A stretch of DNA of 64,000 bases, from contig CBDCJX010000011.1 in NCBI GenBank assembly GCA_965218045.1, positions 248,001-312,000 on the forward strand, read 5' to 3'. The position numbers and the translations under genes were made by a program. The notes beneath the pieces were generated by a model. The model saw nothing but the letters and a program-made list of their open reading frames with translations. It made no database searches and was not told the DNA's origin. Of the stretch, positions 25,839 to 36,359 are shown piece after piece (the stretch's first letter is position 1; each line of letters begins with the position of its first letter). The DNA is from CAVRCA01 sp965218045. Its GTDB lineage: Bacteria; Pseudomonadota; Alphaproteobacteria; Acetobacterales; Acetobacteraceae.

Positions 25839-26792
25839 TCAGCGTCCGGCGCGGCTGGGTAGCCGCGCCGGCTCGGAGGCGATCAGCAGACGGTTGGTTG
25901 CGTAGGAAATGAACAACCGCTGGCGCGACAACAGATCGGTGCCGAGCAGCATGTCGAACGGATAGCCGTTCACTGGAGCGGCAAGCGCAAGCGTGACGTC
26001 GTGCGTCTCGACCGGGCCGATGCCCACCATCGTGAAACGGTGCAGACGCAGCGCCAACGCGCCCCGGCCGACGCCCCGTCCGGTGCCGATCGCGTCGGGC
26101 GCAGCCTGGTCCGAGCCGATGCCCAGCCGCGCCATGCCGCGCTTGCTGACCACCGACAGGCTGGCCCCGGTGTCGAGCTGGGCCTGCAAGACGCGACCAT
26201 CCAGTCTGACTGGCGCGAGGACGGTGAAGCGGCGCGGTCGCGCGAGCGGCACCACGCCATGCGCGGGTTCCCACGGGATCGGCTCCGCCTCGCAACCACG
26301 TGTCGCGACCAGCGCCAGCACCCCACCGCGCAGGTCGAGGTCGAGGTCGTAGGCGGAAAGATAGTCCGCTCCCAACAGCCCGCTCACTCGCCGCCCGCCG
26401 AGTGCATCGAGCGGCAGCGGCGCCACGGCAAGGCTCAGCACCGGGTTGACACTGCGCCGGCGCAACGCAACTCCACCGAGCTCGAAGGAGCGCAGCGTAG
26501 CATTCGCCGACCGCTCGAAAACGCCGCCCACCCCGCCGATGGTGCTGCCCACCCATTTGTCGCGCGGCAGGCCAAGCTCGCGCACCGCGGTGTCAGCCAG
26601 CACGGTTCGCTCCGCCCCGGTATCAAGCACGAACGTGGCGGGCTTGCCGTCGACCGCTGCCTCGACCAGCGGCAAGCCCCGCACCAGCGTCACCGCCACC
26701 GAGGTCAGGCGGTCAAGCCGACAGGCTGCCTGCGCGACACCCGTCAGCAGGCTGGTCGCAAGCAGGACGGAAGGCCAGATCGCGCGGCGCAT
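25839..26792 (-). CDS. exported retropepsin-like aspartic protease with two domains
   Basis: 317 residues with a signal peptide (MRRAIWPSVLLATSLLTGVAQA). Two retropepsin-like halves are fused in one chain: FVLDTGAERTVL with VSGLLGADYLSAYD in the first (about residues 55-150) and AQLDTGASLSVV with DMLLGTDLLSRQR in the second (about 205-300). Retropepsins work as dimers of one Asp-Thr-Gly each, so a tandem protein could form its own active site, as pepsin does. Predicted periplasmic. Function of this bacterial group is not known. It is convergent with, and touches, the DyP gene. Confidence 0.86.
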   Translation of the reverse strand: MRRAIWPSVLLATSLLTGVAQAACRLDRLTSVAVTLVRGLPLVEAAVDGKPATFVLDTGAERTVLADTAVRELGLPRDKWVGSTIGGVGGVFERSANATLRSFELGGVALRRRSVNPVLSLAVAPLPLDALGGRRVSGLLGADYLSAYDLDLDLRGGVLALVATRGCEAEPIPWEPAHGVVPLARPRRFTVLAPVRLDGRVLQAQLDTGASLSVVSKRGMARLGIGSDQAAPDAIGTGRGVGRGALALRLHRFTMVGIGPVETHDVTLALAAPVNGYPFDMLLGTDLLSRQRLFISYATNRLLIASEPARLPSRAGR

Positions 26793-26883
26793 GCTGTGTT
26801 TCCGCCTTCAGCGTGCCGGATTGGAGCGGTCACGAGCAGCCTGTATGGTGGCGGCCACAGATAGAGCAAGTGGATAGGAGCCG

Positions 26884-27708
26884 ATGACGACGGACCTCGA
26901 CGCGCTCGCCGCCAGCGTGCCGGACGGCGCGCTGCTCGCCCTGCCGCCCGACAACTCGCTCACCCCCGCCGCCTTCGCCCGCGCGCTGATCCGCGCCGGC
27001 AAGCGTGAGCTGCGTCTGGTTGGCGTGCCGGTCTCCGGCTTTGCCACCGATCTGCTGATCGGCGCCGGCTGCGTCGCCTCGGTGCAGACCAGCGGCGTCA
27101 GTCTCGGCGAGGCCGGGTTCGCGCCCTGCTTCACCCGCGCCCTCGCCGCCGGGCGGGTCGAGGTGATCGACGCCACGTGCCCCGCGATGCACACCATGTT
27201 GCAGGCCGCCGAGAAGGGCGTGCCGTTCTTGCCGCTGCGCGGGATCATCGGCAGCGACATCCTCGCCCACCGGCCGGACTGGAAGGTGATCGCCAACCCG
27301 TTCGCCGAGGGCGACGATCCGATCGTGCTGCTGCCGGCGTTGCAGCCCGACATTGCGGTGTTCCACGCGGTCATGGCGGATGCGGACGGCAACGTCTGGG
27401 TCGGCAAGCGACGCGAGCTCGCCACCATCGCCCACGCGGCGAAGCGCGTGCTGGTGACCGTCGAGCGGATGACCGAGCGGAACCTGCTGGACGACGACCG
27501 GCTCGCCGCGGGCACGATCACCGGCGCCTATATCGACGCGGTGGTGATCGCCGAGCGCGGCACCTGGCCGATCGCGCTGCTCGACGAGCACGGCTTCGAC
27601 GCGGCGCACATGGCCGAGTATGCCCGAATGGCCCGCAGCGAGGACGGGTTCCGCGCCTATCTCGACCGTTTCGTGTTCGCCACCGCCGCGCGGGTCGCCG
27701 CGGAATGA
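26884..27708 (+). CDS. CoA-transferase family, subunit A
   Basis: 274 residues, family I CoA-transferase alpha-subunit fold, related to glutaconate CoA-transferase GctA and IpdA-type proteins. Landmarks: DGALLALPP with following LTPAAFARALI, GCVASVQTSGVSLGEAGFAPCF, PFLPLRGIIGSDIL, and IAVFHAVMADADGNVWVG, the last being the typical subunit-A block. AGGAG lies 4 bases before the ATG. The stop overlaps subunit B by 4 bases. It probably moves CoA between acyl groups, or hydrolyses a ring-CoA ester if it is IpdAB-like. Confidence 0.85.
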   Translation: MTTDLDALAASVPDGALLALPPDNSLTPAAFARALIRAGKRELRLVGVPVSGFATDLLIGAGCVASVQTSGVSLGEAGFAPCFTRALAAGRVEVIDATCPAMHTMLQAAEKGVPFLPLRGIIGSDILAHRPDWKVIANPFAEGDDPIVLLPALQPDIAVFHAVMADADGNVWVGKRRELATIAHAAKRVLVTVERMTERNLLDDDRLAAGTITGAYIDAVVIAERGTWPIALLDEHGFDAAHMAEYARMARSEDGFRAYLDRFVFATAARVAAE

Positions 27709-28463
27709 TCCGCCTCGAAGAACGCATGGCGGCCGCCATCGCGCGGCTGATCCTCGACCCGAGCGCGCCGCCGGTGCGGCACATCGCGGTCGGCGCGGCG
27801 AGCCCGATTCCCGCAGCCGCGTGCTGGCTGGTGCGCAAGGGTGGCCATCCGGTCCGGCTCTCGCTGCTGCACAAGCACAGCGGCAACCCATTCACCGAGG
27901 GCACCCGCGAGCTGTTTGATCTCACCGGTCAGGGGCGCATCGACCTGTTCTTCCTGGGCGGCGGGCAGATCGACGGGCAAGCCAACATCAACCTGATCGG
28001 CACCGGTGAGTGGCCGGGGAGGGGTGTGCGCTTTCCCGGCAGCTTCGGCTCCGCGTTCATGTACCTGATGACGCCGCGCACCATCCTGTTCCGCGAGGAG
28101 CACTCGCCGCGCGTGCTGGTCCCGCGCGTCGACATCGTCTCAGCACCCGGCGTGTCAGCACCCGAGGTGTTCCGTCGCGGCACCGCGCAGGCGCTGGTGA
28201 CCGGGCGGTGCGTGTTCGGCTTCGATCCGGTGCGCGGCCGCTTCACCCTGGTCTCGACGCATCCCGGCGAAACCGTGGAGAGCATCCGCGCCCAGACCGG
28301 CTTCGATTACGACGAACCGGAGATGGTGCCGACCACGCCGGACCCGAGCGATTCGGAGCTCGCGCTGCTGCGCGGCTCGGTATGTGACGAGATGGTCGAG
28401 ACCTATCCCGAGTTCTGCCGCCGCGTCTGGCAGCGCCCCACAAACGAAGAAAGAGCAGCGTGA
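27705..28463 (+). CDS. CoA-transferase family, subunit B
   Basis: 252 residues, beta-subunit fold. It has VGAASPIPAAACWL near the N terminus, the FLGGGQIDGQANINLIGTGEW block (adjoining parts) and GRGVRFPGSFGSAF. The true CoA-transferases carry a catalytic Glu in an ENG-type motif in this subunit; I cannot see a clear equivalent. IpdB, a ring-opening hydrolase in steroid degradation, also lacks it, so the pair might hydrolyse rather than transfer. Start ATG overlaps subunit A (ATGA); the stop overlaps the CaiB gene by one base. Confidence 0.82.
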   Translation: MIRLEERMAAAIARLILDPSAPPVRHIAVGAASPIPAAACWLVRKGGHPVRLSLLHKHSGNPFTEGTRELFDLTGQGRIDLFFLGGGQIDGQANINLIGTGEWPGRGVRFPGSFGSAFMYLMTPRTILFREEHSPRVLVPRVDIVSAPGVSAPEVFRRGTAQALVTGRCVFGFDPVRGRFTLVSTHPGETVESIRAQTGFDYDEPEMVPTTPDPSDSELALLRGSVCDEMVETYPEFCRRVWQRPTNEERAA

Positions 28464-29716
28464 TGGATGGATCGGTCAAGCCGGACACGACGGGCAAGGG
28501 CTTGGCGCGATCGCCGGGAGCGCTCGCCGGGCTCAAAGTGATCGACCTGACGCGCGTGCTCGGCGGACCGTATTGCACCATGATCCTCGCCGATCACGGC
28601 GCCGAGGTAATCAAGATCGAGCCGCCGCAGGGCGACGAGGTACGCGACTGGGGACCGCCCTTCATCGCCAACGAAAACGGCAGCCGCGACGCGAGCTATT
28701 TCATCGGCATCAATCGCAACAAGCGATCGGTGGCACTCGATCTCGGCAAGGATGCCGGCAAGGCGGTGCTGCTCCGCCTGCTGGAGGACGCCGACATCGT
28801 GGTGGAGAATTTCAAGCCGGGCTCGATGGAGAAGTGGGGGCTCGGCTACGAGGACGTGCTGTCGGAGCGCTTCCCGCGACTGATCCACTGCCGCGTCTCC
28901 GGCTTCGGCGGCGACGGCCCGCTCGGCGGCTTGCCCGGCTACGACGCGATCCTGCAGGCGATGACCGGACTGATGAGCGTCAATGGCGACCCCAGCACCG
29001 GACCGCTGCGCCTCGGCATCCCGCTAGTCGATCTCGGCACCGGGCTCTATTCGGTGATCGGCATCCTGATGGCGCTGCACGAGCGCGCAGGCTCCGGGCG
29101 CGGCCAGTATCTCGACATGACCCTGCACGATTGCGGCATGGCGCTGCTGCATCCGCAAGCGGCCAATTTCTTCCTCAACGGCCGCCGCCCGCTGCCGACC
29201 GGCAACCCGCACCCCAACCTGGCACCCTACGAGAAGTACCGGACGCGCACCTGCGAGATCTTCGTCGCCTCGGGCAATAACGGGCAGTTCCGCAAGCTGT
29301 GCGAGCTGATCGGCAAGCCCGAGATGGCCAGCGACGCGCGGTTTCGCGACAACGCCGACCGCCTGGCCAATCGGGCGGAGATGATCGCGCTGCTCGGCGC
29401 GTCGTTCGAGGGCGAGGACGGACACGAACTGTCGCTGCGGCTGATCCGCAACGGCGTGCCGGCCGGGCCGGTGCTGCCGGTCGACGAGGTGATGGCGGCC
29501 GAGCACACCGCGCATCGCGAGATGGTAACCGAGCTCGGCGCCTATCGCGGCCTCGGCACGCCGATCAAGCTGTCGCGCACGCCGGGCGGCACCCGCGCCG
29601 CCCCGCCACGCTTCGGCGAGCACGGCGCCGAGGTGCTGGCGCGGCACGGCTACTCGGAGGCGGAAATCCGCGCCCTGGAGGCGGAGGGCGTGCTGTACAC
29701 CAGCCGGCGATCCTGA
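28463..29716 (+). CDS. CaiB/BaiF family III CoA-transferase
   Basis: 417 residues. Family III CoA-transferases exchange CoA between carboxylic acids such as formyl/oxalyl or carnitine/crotonobetaine pairs. N-terminal CoA-binding block LTRVLGGPYCTMILADHGAEVIKIEPP (adjoining parts), SVALDLGKDAGK, and the catalytic Asp in LGIPLVDLGTGLYSVIGI near residue 195. The C-terminal half has GNPHPNLAPYEKYRT and VPAGPVLPVDEVM. It is the third gene of a unit with the two-subunit CoA-transferase; the ATG at 28463 is preferred to the adjacent GTG at 28460. The stop touches the convergent aminotransferase stop. Confidence 0.9.
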   Translation: MDGSVKPDTTGKGLARSPGALAGLKVIDLTRVLGGPYCTMILADHGAEVIKIEPPQGDEVRDWGPPFIANENGSRDASYFIGINRNKRSVALDLGKDAGKAVLLRLLEDADIVVENFKPGSMEKWGLGYEDVLSERFPRLIHCRVSGFGGDGPLGGLPGYDAILQAMTGLMSVNGDPSTGPLRLGIPLVDLGTGLYSVIGILMALHERAGSGRGQYLDMTLHDCGMALLHPQAANFFLNGRRPLPTGNPHPNLAPYEKYRTRTCEIFVASGNNGQFRKLCELIGKPEMASDARFRDNADRLANRAEMIALLGASFEGEDGHELSLRLIRNGVPAGPVLPVDEVMAAEHTAHREMVTELGAYRGLGTPIKLSRTPGGTRAAPPRFGEHGAEVLARHGYSEAEIRALEAEGVLYTSRRS

Positions 29717-31048
<1,332 letters not shown>

Positions 31049-31141
31049 CAGGGGCTCCGTCGGGTGCGCGGGCAGGTTCGCGCTTTGCCATGCCGACGGC
31101 AACTGGCATCGTGCGCCCGATGTCCGGAGGTGAGGAGCAGC

Positions 31142-31354
31142 ATGAGCGACGCGCCCGACAGCCTGGTTCTCCGCATGCTAGGACGGATGGACGACAAGCT
31201 CGACCGCGTGCTGTCCGAGCTGACCGACATCAAGCCCCGAGTGCCAGCGCTGCAGGAAGCGACGGCAGGGGTCGACCGGCGGATCGATCGGATGGACTTG
31301 CGGCTGGATCGCATCGAGCGCCGCCTCGACCTGGTCGACACGCCGCAACCATGA
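31142..31354 (+). CDS. small coiled-coil protein
   Basis: 70 residues, no known function. Heptad-like pattern over residues 8-65 (VLRMLGRMDDKLDRVLSEL, then VDRRIDRMDLRLDRIERRL) predicts a parallel coiled coil. Such small proteins are common in alphaproteobacteria next to enzymes. GAGGAG lies 5 bases before the ATG and the stop overlaps the next gene as ATGA, so it is really translated with the VOC protein. Confidence 0.72.
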   Translation: MSDAPDSLVLRMLGRMDDKLDRVLSELTDIKPRVPALQEATAGVDRRIDRMDLRLDRIERRLDLVDTPQP

Positions 31355-32208
31355 GTGCCGCCGAATCGCTCGATCATGTCGGGATCGCCGGGCGCGACCT
31401 CGGGGTGATGGCTGCCGCCTTCGAGCGCGCGGGATTCCAGCTCACTCCATTGGCGCGCCACTCCGGCAAGCGCACGCCGGATGGGCCGGTGGTGCCGTTC
31501 GGGACCGGCAATCGCTGCGTCATGCTGCGCCAGGGCTATCTGGAGCTGATCGCGATCGTCGACCCGGACGCATTCAGCAACACGCTCGACCGCTTCCTCG
31601 CGCGCTATGCCGGCATCCACATCGTCGCCCTCGGCATCGACGACGAGGTGGCCAATCTCGAGCGGCTGCGCCGGGCGGGGTTCGACCTTCCCGGCGTCGC
31701 CTATCTGGAGCGCCCGGTCGACGACACTGATCTGGGCGGGCCGCGCGCCCGCTTCGCTCGCCTGCCGTTGCCAGACGCGCCCGAAGGCCGGTTGCAACTC
31801 ATCCGCCATCTCACGCCCGAGGCCATCTGGCAGGAACGCTTCCTCCTCCATCCTAACCACGCGGTGGCGCTGGAGGCGCTGGTGATTGCGGCGGAACAGC
31901 CGGCCGAGGCGGCGGCGCGGTTCTCCCGCCTCGCCGGTCGCCCGGTGGTGCCCGACCCGGCGGGCGGTTTTGCGCTCAAACTGCCGCGCGGTGCGGTGCG
32001 CCTGCTGCCGCCCGACGCTCTGGAAGGCGTGCTGCCGGGGGTGGCGGTCCCGAGCTTGCCGTTCATCGCCGGGATCGAGGTCCGAACCGACGACGCCAAC
32101 CTCGCGGTGACACGTCTGCTCGACACGGCTGGCATCGCGCACACGCGGGCGTCCGGCGGCGTGCTGGTCCCGGATATGGCCGGCGCCGCGGTGCTGTTCA
32201 CGCCGTAA
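31351..32208 (+). CDS. VOC-superfamily (Glyoxalase_3-like) protein
   Basis: 285 residues with two vicinal-oxygen-chelate-like halves: LDHVGIAGRDLGVMAAAFERAGF at residue 7, then IHIVALGIDDEVANLERL, HPNHAVALEALVIAA and a C-terminal GVLVPDMAGAAVLF. The spacing resembles the Glyoxalase_3 domain. VOC proteins are dioxygenases, isomerases or lyases using a divalent metal; the candidate ligands are the His in LDHVG and the Glu in YLELIAIV, but the reaction is unknown. It overlaps the coiled-coil gene by 4 bases. Confidence 0.8.
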   Translation: MSAAESLDHVGIAGRDLGVMAAAFERAGFQLTPLARHSGKRTPDGPVVPFGTGNRCVMLRQGYLELIAIVDPDAFSNTLDRFLARYAGIHIVALGIDDEVANLERLRRAGFDLPGVAYLERPVDDTDLGGPRARFARLPLPDAPEGRLQLIRHLTPEAIWQERFLLHPNHAVALEALVIAAEQPAEAAARFSRLAGRPVVPDPAGGFALKLPRGAVRLLPPDALEGVLPGVAVPSLPFIAGIEVRTDDANLAVTRLLDTAGIAHTRASGGVLVPDMAGAAVLFTP

Positions 32209-32287
32209 GCGCGCCCGGGAAACGATTCGGCGCGGGCCGAAGCGTGGGCGGGCGACATCACGCGAACGGTGTGCCAATGCTGAGCCG

Positions 32288-33553
32288 ATGAACCAGAGCG
32301 CCCGCGCGCCGCAGTCGAGCAGGCTGTTCTTCGGCTGGCACGTGGTCGGCGCGGCCTTTGTCGTCGCCGTGTGCACCTGGGGCATCGGCTTCTACGGGCC
32401 GCCAATCTTCCTGCACGCCATCCATGGCGGCAGGGGCTGGCCGGTGACGCTGATCTCGGCGGCGATCACCGTACATTTCCTGCTGGGCGCGGTGGTGATC
32501 GGCAACCTCGCCGCGCTGCACGCGCGCTTCGGCGTGGCGGCGGTGACCCGGGCCGGGGCGGTGCTCACCTCGCTCGGCCTGGTCGGCTGGGCCGTGGCGG
32601 CCGAGCCGTGGCAGCTCTTTGCCGTGACACCGCTCAGCGCGGCCGGATGGGCGATGACGAGCGCGGCGGCGCTGAATGCGATGATCTCGCCGTGGTTTGC
32701 CCGGCGAAGACCGGCGGCGCTGTCGATGGCCTATAACGGCGCGAGCGTGGGCGGCGTGATCTTCTCGCCGCTCTGGGTCGCACTGATCGACGCCGTCGGT
32801 TTCCCATGGGCGGCGGTGCTGGTTGGGACGGCGACCGGGCTGACGACCTGGACCCTCGCGGGCCACTATCTCAGGCAGACGCCGGCCGAGATGGGCCTCG
32901 CCGTCGACGGCGGTACGGCCGGGCCGCTTCCCGTCGTCCTGCGCGCCGAGGCATCGCCGATCGGCGCGGGTGGTGTGTGGCGAGACCGGCGCTTCACTAC
33001 CCTGGTGGCCGGCGTCTCGCTTGGGCTGTTCGCGCAGATCGGCCTGATTGTCCAGCTATTTTCCCTGCTGGTCCCCCGGCTCGGCGACAGTTTCGCGGGC
33101 ACTCTCATGGGTTTTGCCACGGTCTGCGCGGTGGCTGGGCGCTCGATCCCGGCGGTGGTGCTGCCGGCGGGGACGAGCTGGCGGGCAGTGGCGGCGGTGA
33201 ACGTCGCCCTGCAGGCGGCGGGCTCGGTGGCGCTGCTCCTCGCCGCCGGCCAGTCGGCACCGCTGCTGATCGCGGGGACGCTGCTGTTCGGGCTCGGCAT
33301 CGGCAACGTCGCCTCGCTGCCGGCGCTGATTGCCCAGGCCGACTTCGCGGCGGCAGACCTCGCCCGCGTAGTGGGTCTTGTGTTCGCGGTCAGTCAGGCC
33401 GCACTTGCCTTCGCCCCTCTCGCCTTCGGAGCGCTGCGCGCCATCGGGCCGATCGGCCCGGCGGGACCAGCGCCGCTGCTGTTCGCCGTCGCGGCGGTGC
33501 TGCAACTCGCCTCTGCTGGCTCGTTGCTGGCCGGCGCCCATCGAGCAGCGTGA
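32288..33553 (+). CDS. major facilitator superfamily transporter
   Basis: 421 residues with about 12 hydrophobic spans. The opening FFGWHVVGAAFVVAVCTWGIGFYGPPIFL (adjoining parts) and the loop after TM4-5, SPWFARRRPAALSMAYNGASVGG, are typical of the monocarboxylate/oxalate-formate-like MFS group, in which the short cytoplasmic loop carries the arginine-rich motif. Substrate unknown; the neighbouring CoA-transferases and aminotransferase make an organic or amino acid plausible. It follows the VOC gene by 79 bases on the same strand. Confidence 0.87.
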   Translation: MNQSARAPQSSRLFFGWHVVGAAFVVAVCTWGIGFYGPPIFLHAIHGGRGWPVTLISAAITVHFLLGAVVIGNLAALHARFGVAAVTRAGAVLTSLGLVGWAVAAEPWQLFAVTPLSAAGWAMTSAAALNAMISPWFARRRPAALSMAYNGASVGGVIFSPLWVALIDAVGFPWAAVLVGTATGLTTWTLAGHYLRQTPAEMGLAVDGGTAGPLPVVLRAEASPIGAGGVWRDRRFTTLVAGVSLGLFAQIGLIVQLFSLLVPRLGDSFAGTLMGFATVCAVAGRSIPAVVLPAGTSWRAVAAVNVALQAAGSVALLLAAGQSAPLLIAGTLLFGLGIGNVASLPALIAQADFAAADLARVVGLVFAVSQAALAFAPLAFGALRAIGPIGPAGPAPLLFAVAAVLQLASAGSLLAGAHRAA

Positions 33554-33629
33554 TCACTGGTGGCCACAAATAGGTGCATTCGCGCGGCGGGCGCTTGCGT
33601 CTGCGTGGTAGCGGGGCTATGCGCGCGGC

Positions 33630-34244
33630 ATGTTGGACGGTTTGAAGGCGAACAACCGCAGCTGGGCGGCTCGGAAGGTCGCTGCCGACGCCGGTTTCTT
33701 CACCCGGCTGTCCAACCAGCAATCGCCCGAATATTTGTGGATCGGCTGTTCCGACAGTCGGGTGCCGGCGAACGAGATCGTCGATCTCGACCCGGGTGAG
33801 CTCTTCGTCCATCGCAACGTCGCCAATCTCGCGCCACCGCAAGACGCCAATTATCTCTCGGTGCTGCAATTCGCGGTCGATGTGCTGCAAGTGAGGCACA
33901 TCCTGGTGGTTGGCCACTATGGGTGCGGCGGCATCCGCGCGGCGGTGGACGGCAAGCGGCGCGGCCTGGTCGATCATTGGCTGCATCCGATCCGCGAAGT
34001 AGCCCACACCTATCGCGAGGAGCTCGGCGCGATCGCTGACGAGCACGCCCGGCTCGACCGGCTCTGCGAGCTCAACATCATTCGCCAGGTCAGGAACGTC
34101 GCGTCTGACGTGTTCGTGCAGGACGCCTGGGCGCGCGGCCAGTCCCTGTGCGTTCACGGCTGGGTCTATTCGCTGTCCGACGGTCTGGTGAAGGACCTTG
34201 AGGTCACGGTCAGCGAAGTGGCGCAGATCGACCGGATCGGCTGA
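33630..34244 (+). CDS. beta-class carbonic anhydrase
   Basis: Interconverts CO2 and bicarbonate; 204 residues, beta class. Zinc ligands are in CSDSR (Cys and Asp, about residue 40) and GHYGCGGI (His and Cys, about residue 96). The substrate-access block ELFVHRNVANLAPPQD lies between them. The C-terminal VHGWVYSLSDGLVKDLEV is normal. It would supply bicarbonate for the biotin-dependent carboxylases, including AccC. Only a weak ribosome site precedes the ATG. Confidence 0.93.
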   Translation: MLDGLKANNRSWAARKVAADAGFFTRLSNQQSPEYLWIGCSDSRVPANEIVDLDPGELFVHRNVANLAPPQDANYLSVLQFAVDVLQVRHILVVGHYGCGGIRAAVDGKRRGLVDHWLHPIREVAHTYREELGAIADEHARLDRLCELNIIRQVRNVASDVFVQDAWARGQSLCVHGWVYSLSDGLVKDLEVTVSEVAQIDRIG

Positions 34245-34316
34245 TCTGCCGCCCGCGCTTGGCGTGGCATGTCGCGGCACCCAATATGTCGATCGGTTCT
34301 TGTGGGTTTCGCTGTG

Positions 34317-36359
34317 GTGAGAGATTTCCGCTCGATCTATCGGCACGGGTTTGCGCGGGTCGCCGCCTGCACGGTGCGCACCGCCCTGGCCGACCCGGCG
34401 ACCAACGCGTCCGCCATCCTCGACCTCGCGACCGAAGTGAGCGGCAGAGGCGCGGCGCTCGCCGTGTTCCCCGAGCTGGCGCTATCGGCCTATGCGATCG
34501 ACGACCTGCTGCTGCAAGACCCGCTGCTCGACGCGGTGGAGGCGGCGGTCGGCAGCCTCGTCGCGGGCACGCGGGAGCTGCTCCCGGTATTGCTGGTGGG
34601 AGCGCCGCTGCGGCACGGCAGCCGGATCTACAATTGCGCCCTCGTGCTGCATCGCGGCCGGCTGCTCGGCGTGGTGCCCAAGGTGCACCTGCCGAACTAC
34701 CGCGAGTTCTACGAACACCGGCACTTTGCCTCGGGCGCAGGGTTGGTGGGCGAGACAATTCGCATCGGCGGGCTCGCGGCGCCTTTCGGCACGGACCTGC
34801 TGTTCGCCGCCGAGGATGTGCCGGGGCTCACCATCCATGCGGAGATCTGCGAGGATGTGTGGGTGCCGCAGCCGCCCTCGGGCGCGGCGGCGCTTGCCGG
34901 CGCGACGGTGCTTGCCAACCTCTCGGCCAGCAACATCACCATCGGCAAGGCGGAGACGCGGCGGCTGCTGAGCCAGTCGCAATCGGCGCGCTGCCTCGCG
35001 GCCTATCTCTACGCCGCGGCCGGCGTCGGCGAGTCGACCACCGACCTCGCCTGGGACGGGCAGGCTTCGATCTTCGAGAACGGGGCGACGCTGGCCGAGA
35101 CCGATCGCTTCCCGGCTGGCGCGCAATACGCCATCGCCGATGTCGATCTCGACATGCTGCGCCAGGAGCGCGCCCGGCAAGGTTCGTTCGACGACAACCG
35201 GCGGCACTCCGCCGCAACGGCCGGGTTCCGCTCGGTCGCCTTCCGGCTCGACCCGCCGGAGGGCGATCTCGGCCTGCTGCGTAGCGTGCCGCGTTTCCCG
35301 TTCGTGCCGGCCGACCCGGCGCGGCTCGATCAGGATTGCTACGAGGGCTACAACATCCAGGTCGCGGGGCTGATGCAGCGGCTGGAAGCGGCGCGGATCA
35401 AGCGGCTTGTCATCGGCGTCTCGGGCGGGCTCGATTCGACCCACGCGCTGATCGTGGCCGCCCGCGCCTTTGACCGGCTGGGCCGGCCGCGCGGCGACAT
35501 CCTTGCCTATACGCTGCCAGGCTTCGCGACCAGCGCGCACACCAAGCGCAACGCGATCCGGTTGATGCGGGCGCTCGGCGTCACTTGGCACGAGCTCGAC
35601 ATCAAGCCGGCGGCGACGCGCATGCTGCAGGATATCGGCCACCCGTTCGCCCGCGGCGAGCCGGTCTACGACATCACCTTCGAAAACGTGCAGGCCGGGC
35701 TGCGCACCGATTTCCTGTTCCGCCTCGCCAACCAGCACGACGGCATCGTGCTCGGCACCGGCGACCTGTCGGAGCTGGCGCTCGGCTGGTGCACCTACGG
35801 TGTCGGCGACCAGATGTCGCACTACAACGTCAATGCCGGCGTGCCGAAGACGCTGATCCAGCATCTGATCCGCTGGGTGATCAACCACCGCCAGTTCGAC
35901 GCCGAGGTCGCCGAGACCTTGGAGGCGATCCTGGCGACCGAGATCTCCCCGGAGCTGGTCCCGGCCGGCGAGGACGAGCTGCCGCAGAGCACCGAGGCGA
36001 AGGTCGGGCCCTACGCGTTGCAGGACTTCAACCTGTTCCACGTGCTGCGCTACGGTTTCAGGCCGTCGAAGATCGCCTTTCTCGCGATGCACGCCTGGCA
36101 GCGCGCGGAGGGCGGCTGGCCGCCGGAGTTTCCCGACGACAAGCGGGTCGCCTACTCGCTGGGCGAGATACGCCACTGGCTCGGCGTCTTCTTGCAGCGC
36201 TTCTTCGGGTTCAGCCAGTTCAAGCGCTCGGCGATGCCGAACGGACCGAAAGTGGTGGCTGGCGGCTCGCTCTCGCCACGCGGCGACTGGCGCGCTCCCT
36301 CGGACGGCAACGCGCGGGTCTGGCTTGACGAGCTGGCACGCAATGTCCCGGAGAATTAG
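34317..36359 (+). CDS. nadE: glutamine-dependent NAD+ synthetase
   Basis: Two-domain enzyme of about 680 residues that makes NAD from deamido-NAD with glutamine as nitrogen donor. N-terminal nitrilase-type glutaminase: Glu in VFPELALSAY (about 50), Lys in VPKVHLPNYREFYE (about 121), Cys in AEICEDVWVP (about 178). C-terminal synthetase: P-loop GVSGGLDSTHAL (about 367), then GTGDLSELALGW and DQMSHYNVNAGVPKTL. The overall sequence closely resembles the mycobacterial NadE as I recall it, and aligning the first residues supports a GTG start at 34317 (34314 also possible), not the upstream ATG at 34269. Confidence 0.93.
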   Translation: MRDFRSIYRHGFARVAACTVRTALADPATNASAILDLATEVSGRGAALAVFPELALSAYAIDDLLLQDPLLDAVEAAVGSLVAGTRELLPVLLVGAPLRHGSRIYNCALVLHRGRLLGVVPKVHLPNYREFYEHRHFASGAGLVGETIRIGGLAAPFGTDLLFAAEDVPGLTIHAEICEDVWVPQPPSGAAALAGATVLANLSASNITIGKAETRRLLSQSQSARCLAAYLYAAAGVGESTTDLAWDGQASIFENGATLAETDRFPAGAQYAIADVDLDMLRQERARQGSFDDNRRHSAATAGFRSVAFRLDPPEGDLGLLRSVPRFPFVPADPARLDQDCYEGYNIQVAGLMQRLEAARIKRLVIGVSGGLDSTHALIVAARAFDRLGRPRGDILAYTLPGFATSAHTKRNAIRLMRALGVTWHELDIKPAATRMLQDIGHPFARGEPVYDITFENVQAGLRTDFLFRLANQHDGIVLGTGDLSELALGWCTYGVGDQMSHYNVNAGVPKTLIQHLIRWVINHRQFDAEVAETLEAILATEISPELVPAGEDELPQSTEAKVGPYALQDFNLFHVLRYGFRPSKIAFLAMHAWQRAEGGWPPEFPDDKRVAYSLGEIRHWLGVFLQRFFGFSQFKRSAMPNGPKVVAGGSLSPRGDWRAPSDGNARVWLDELARNVPEN

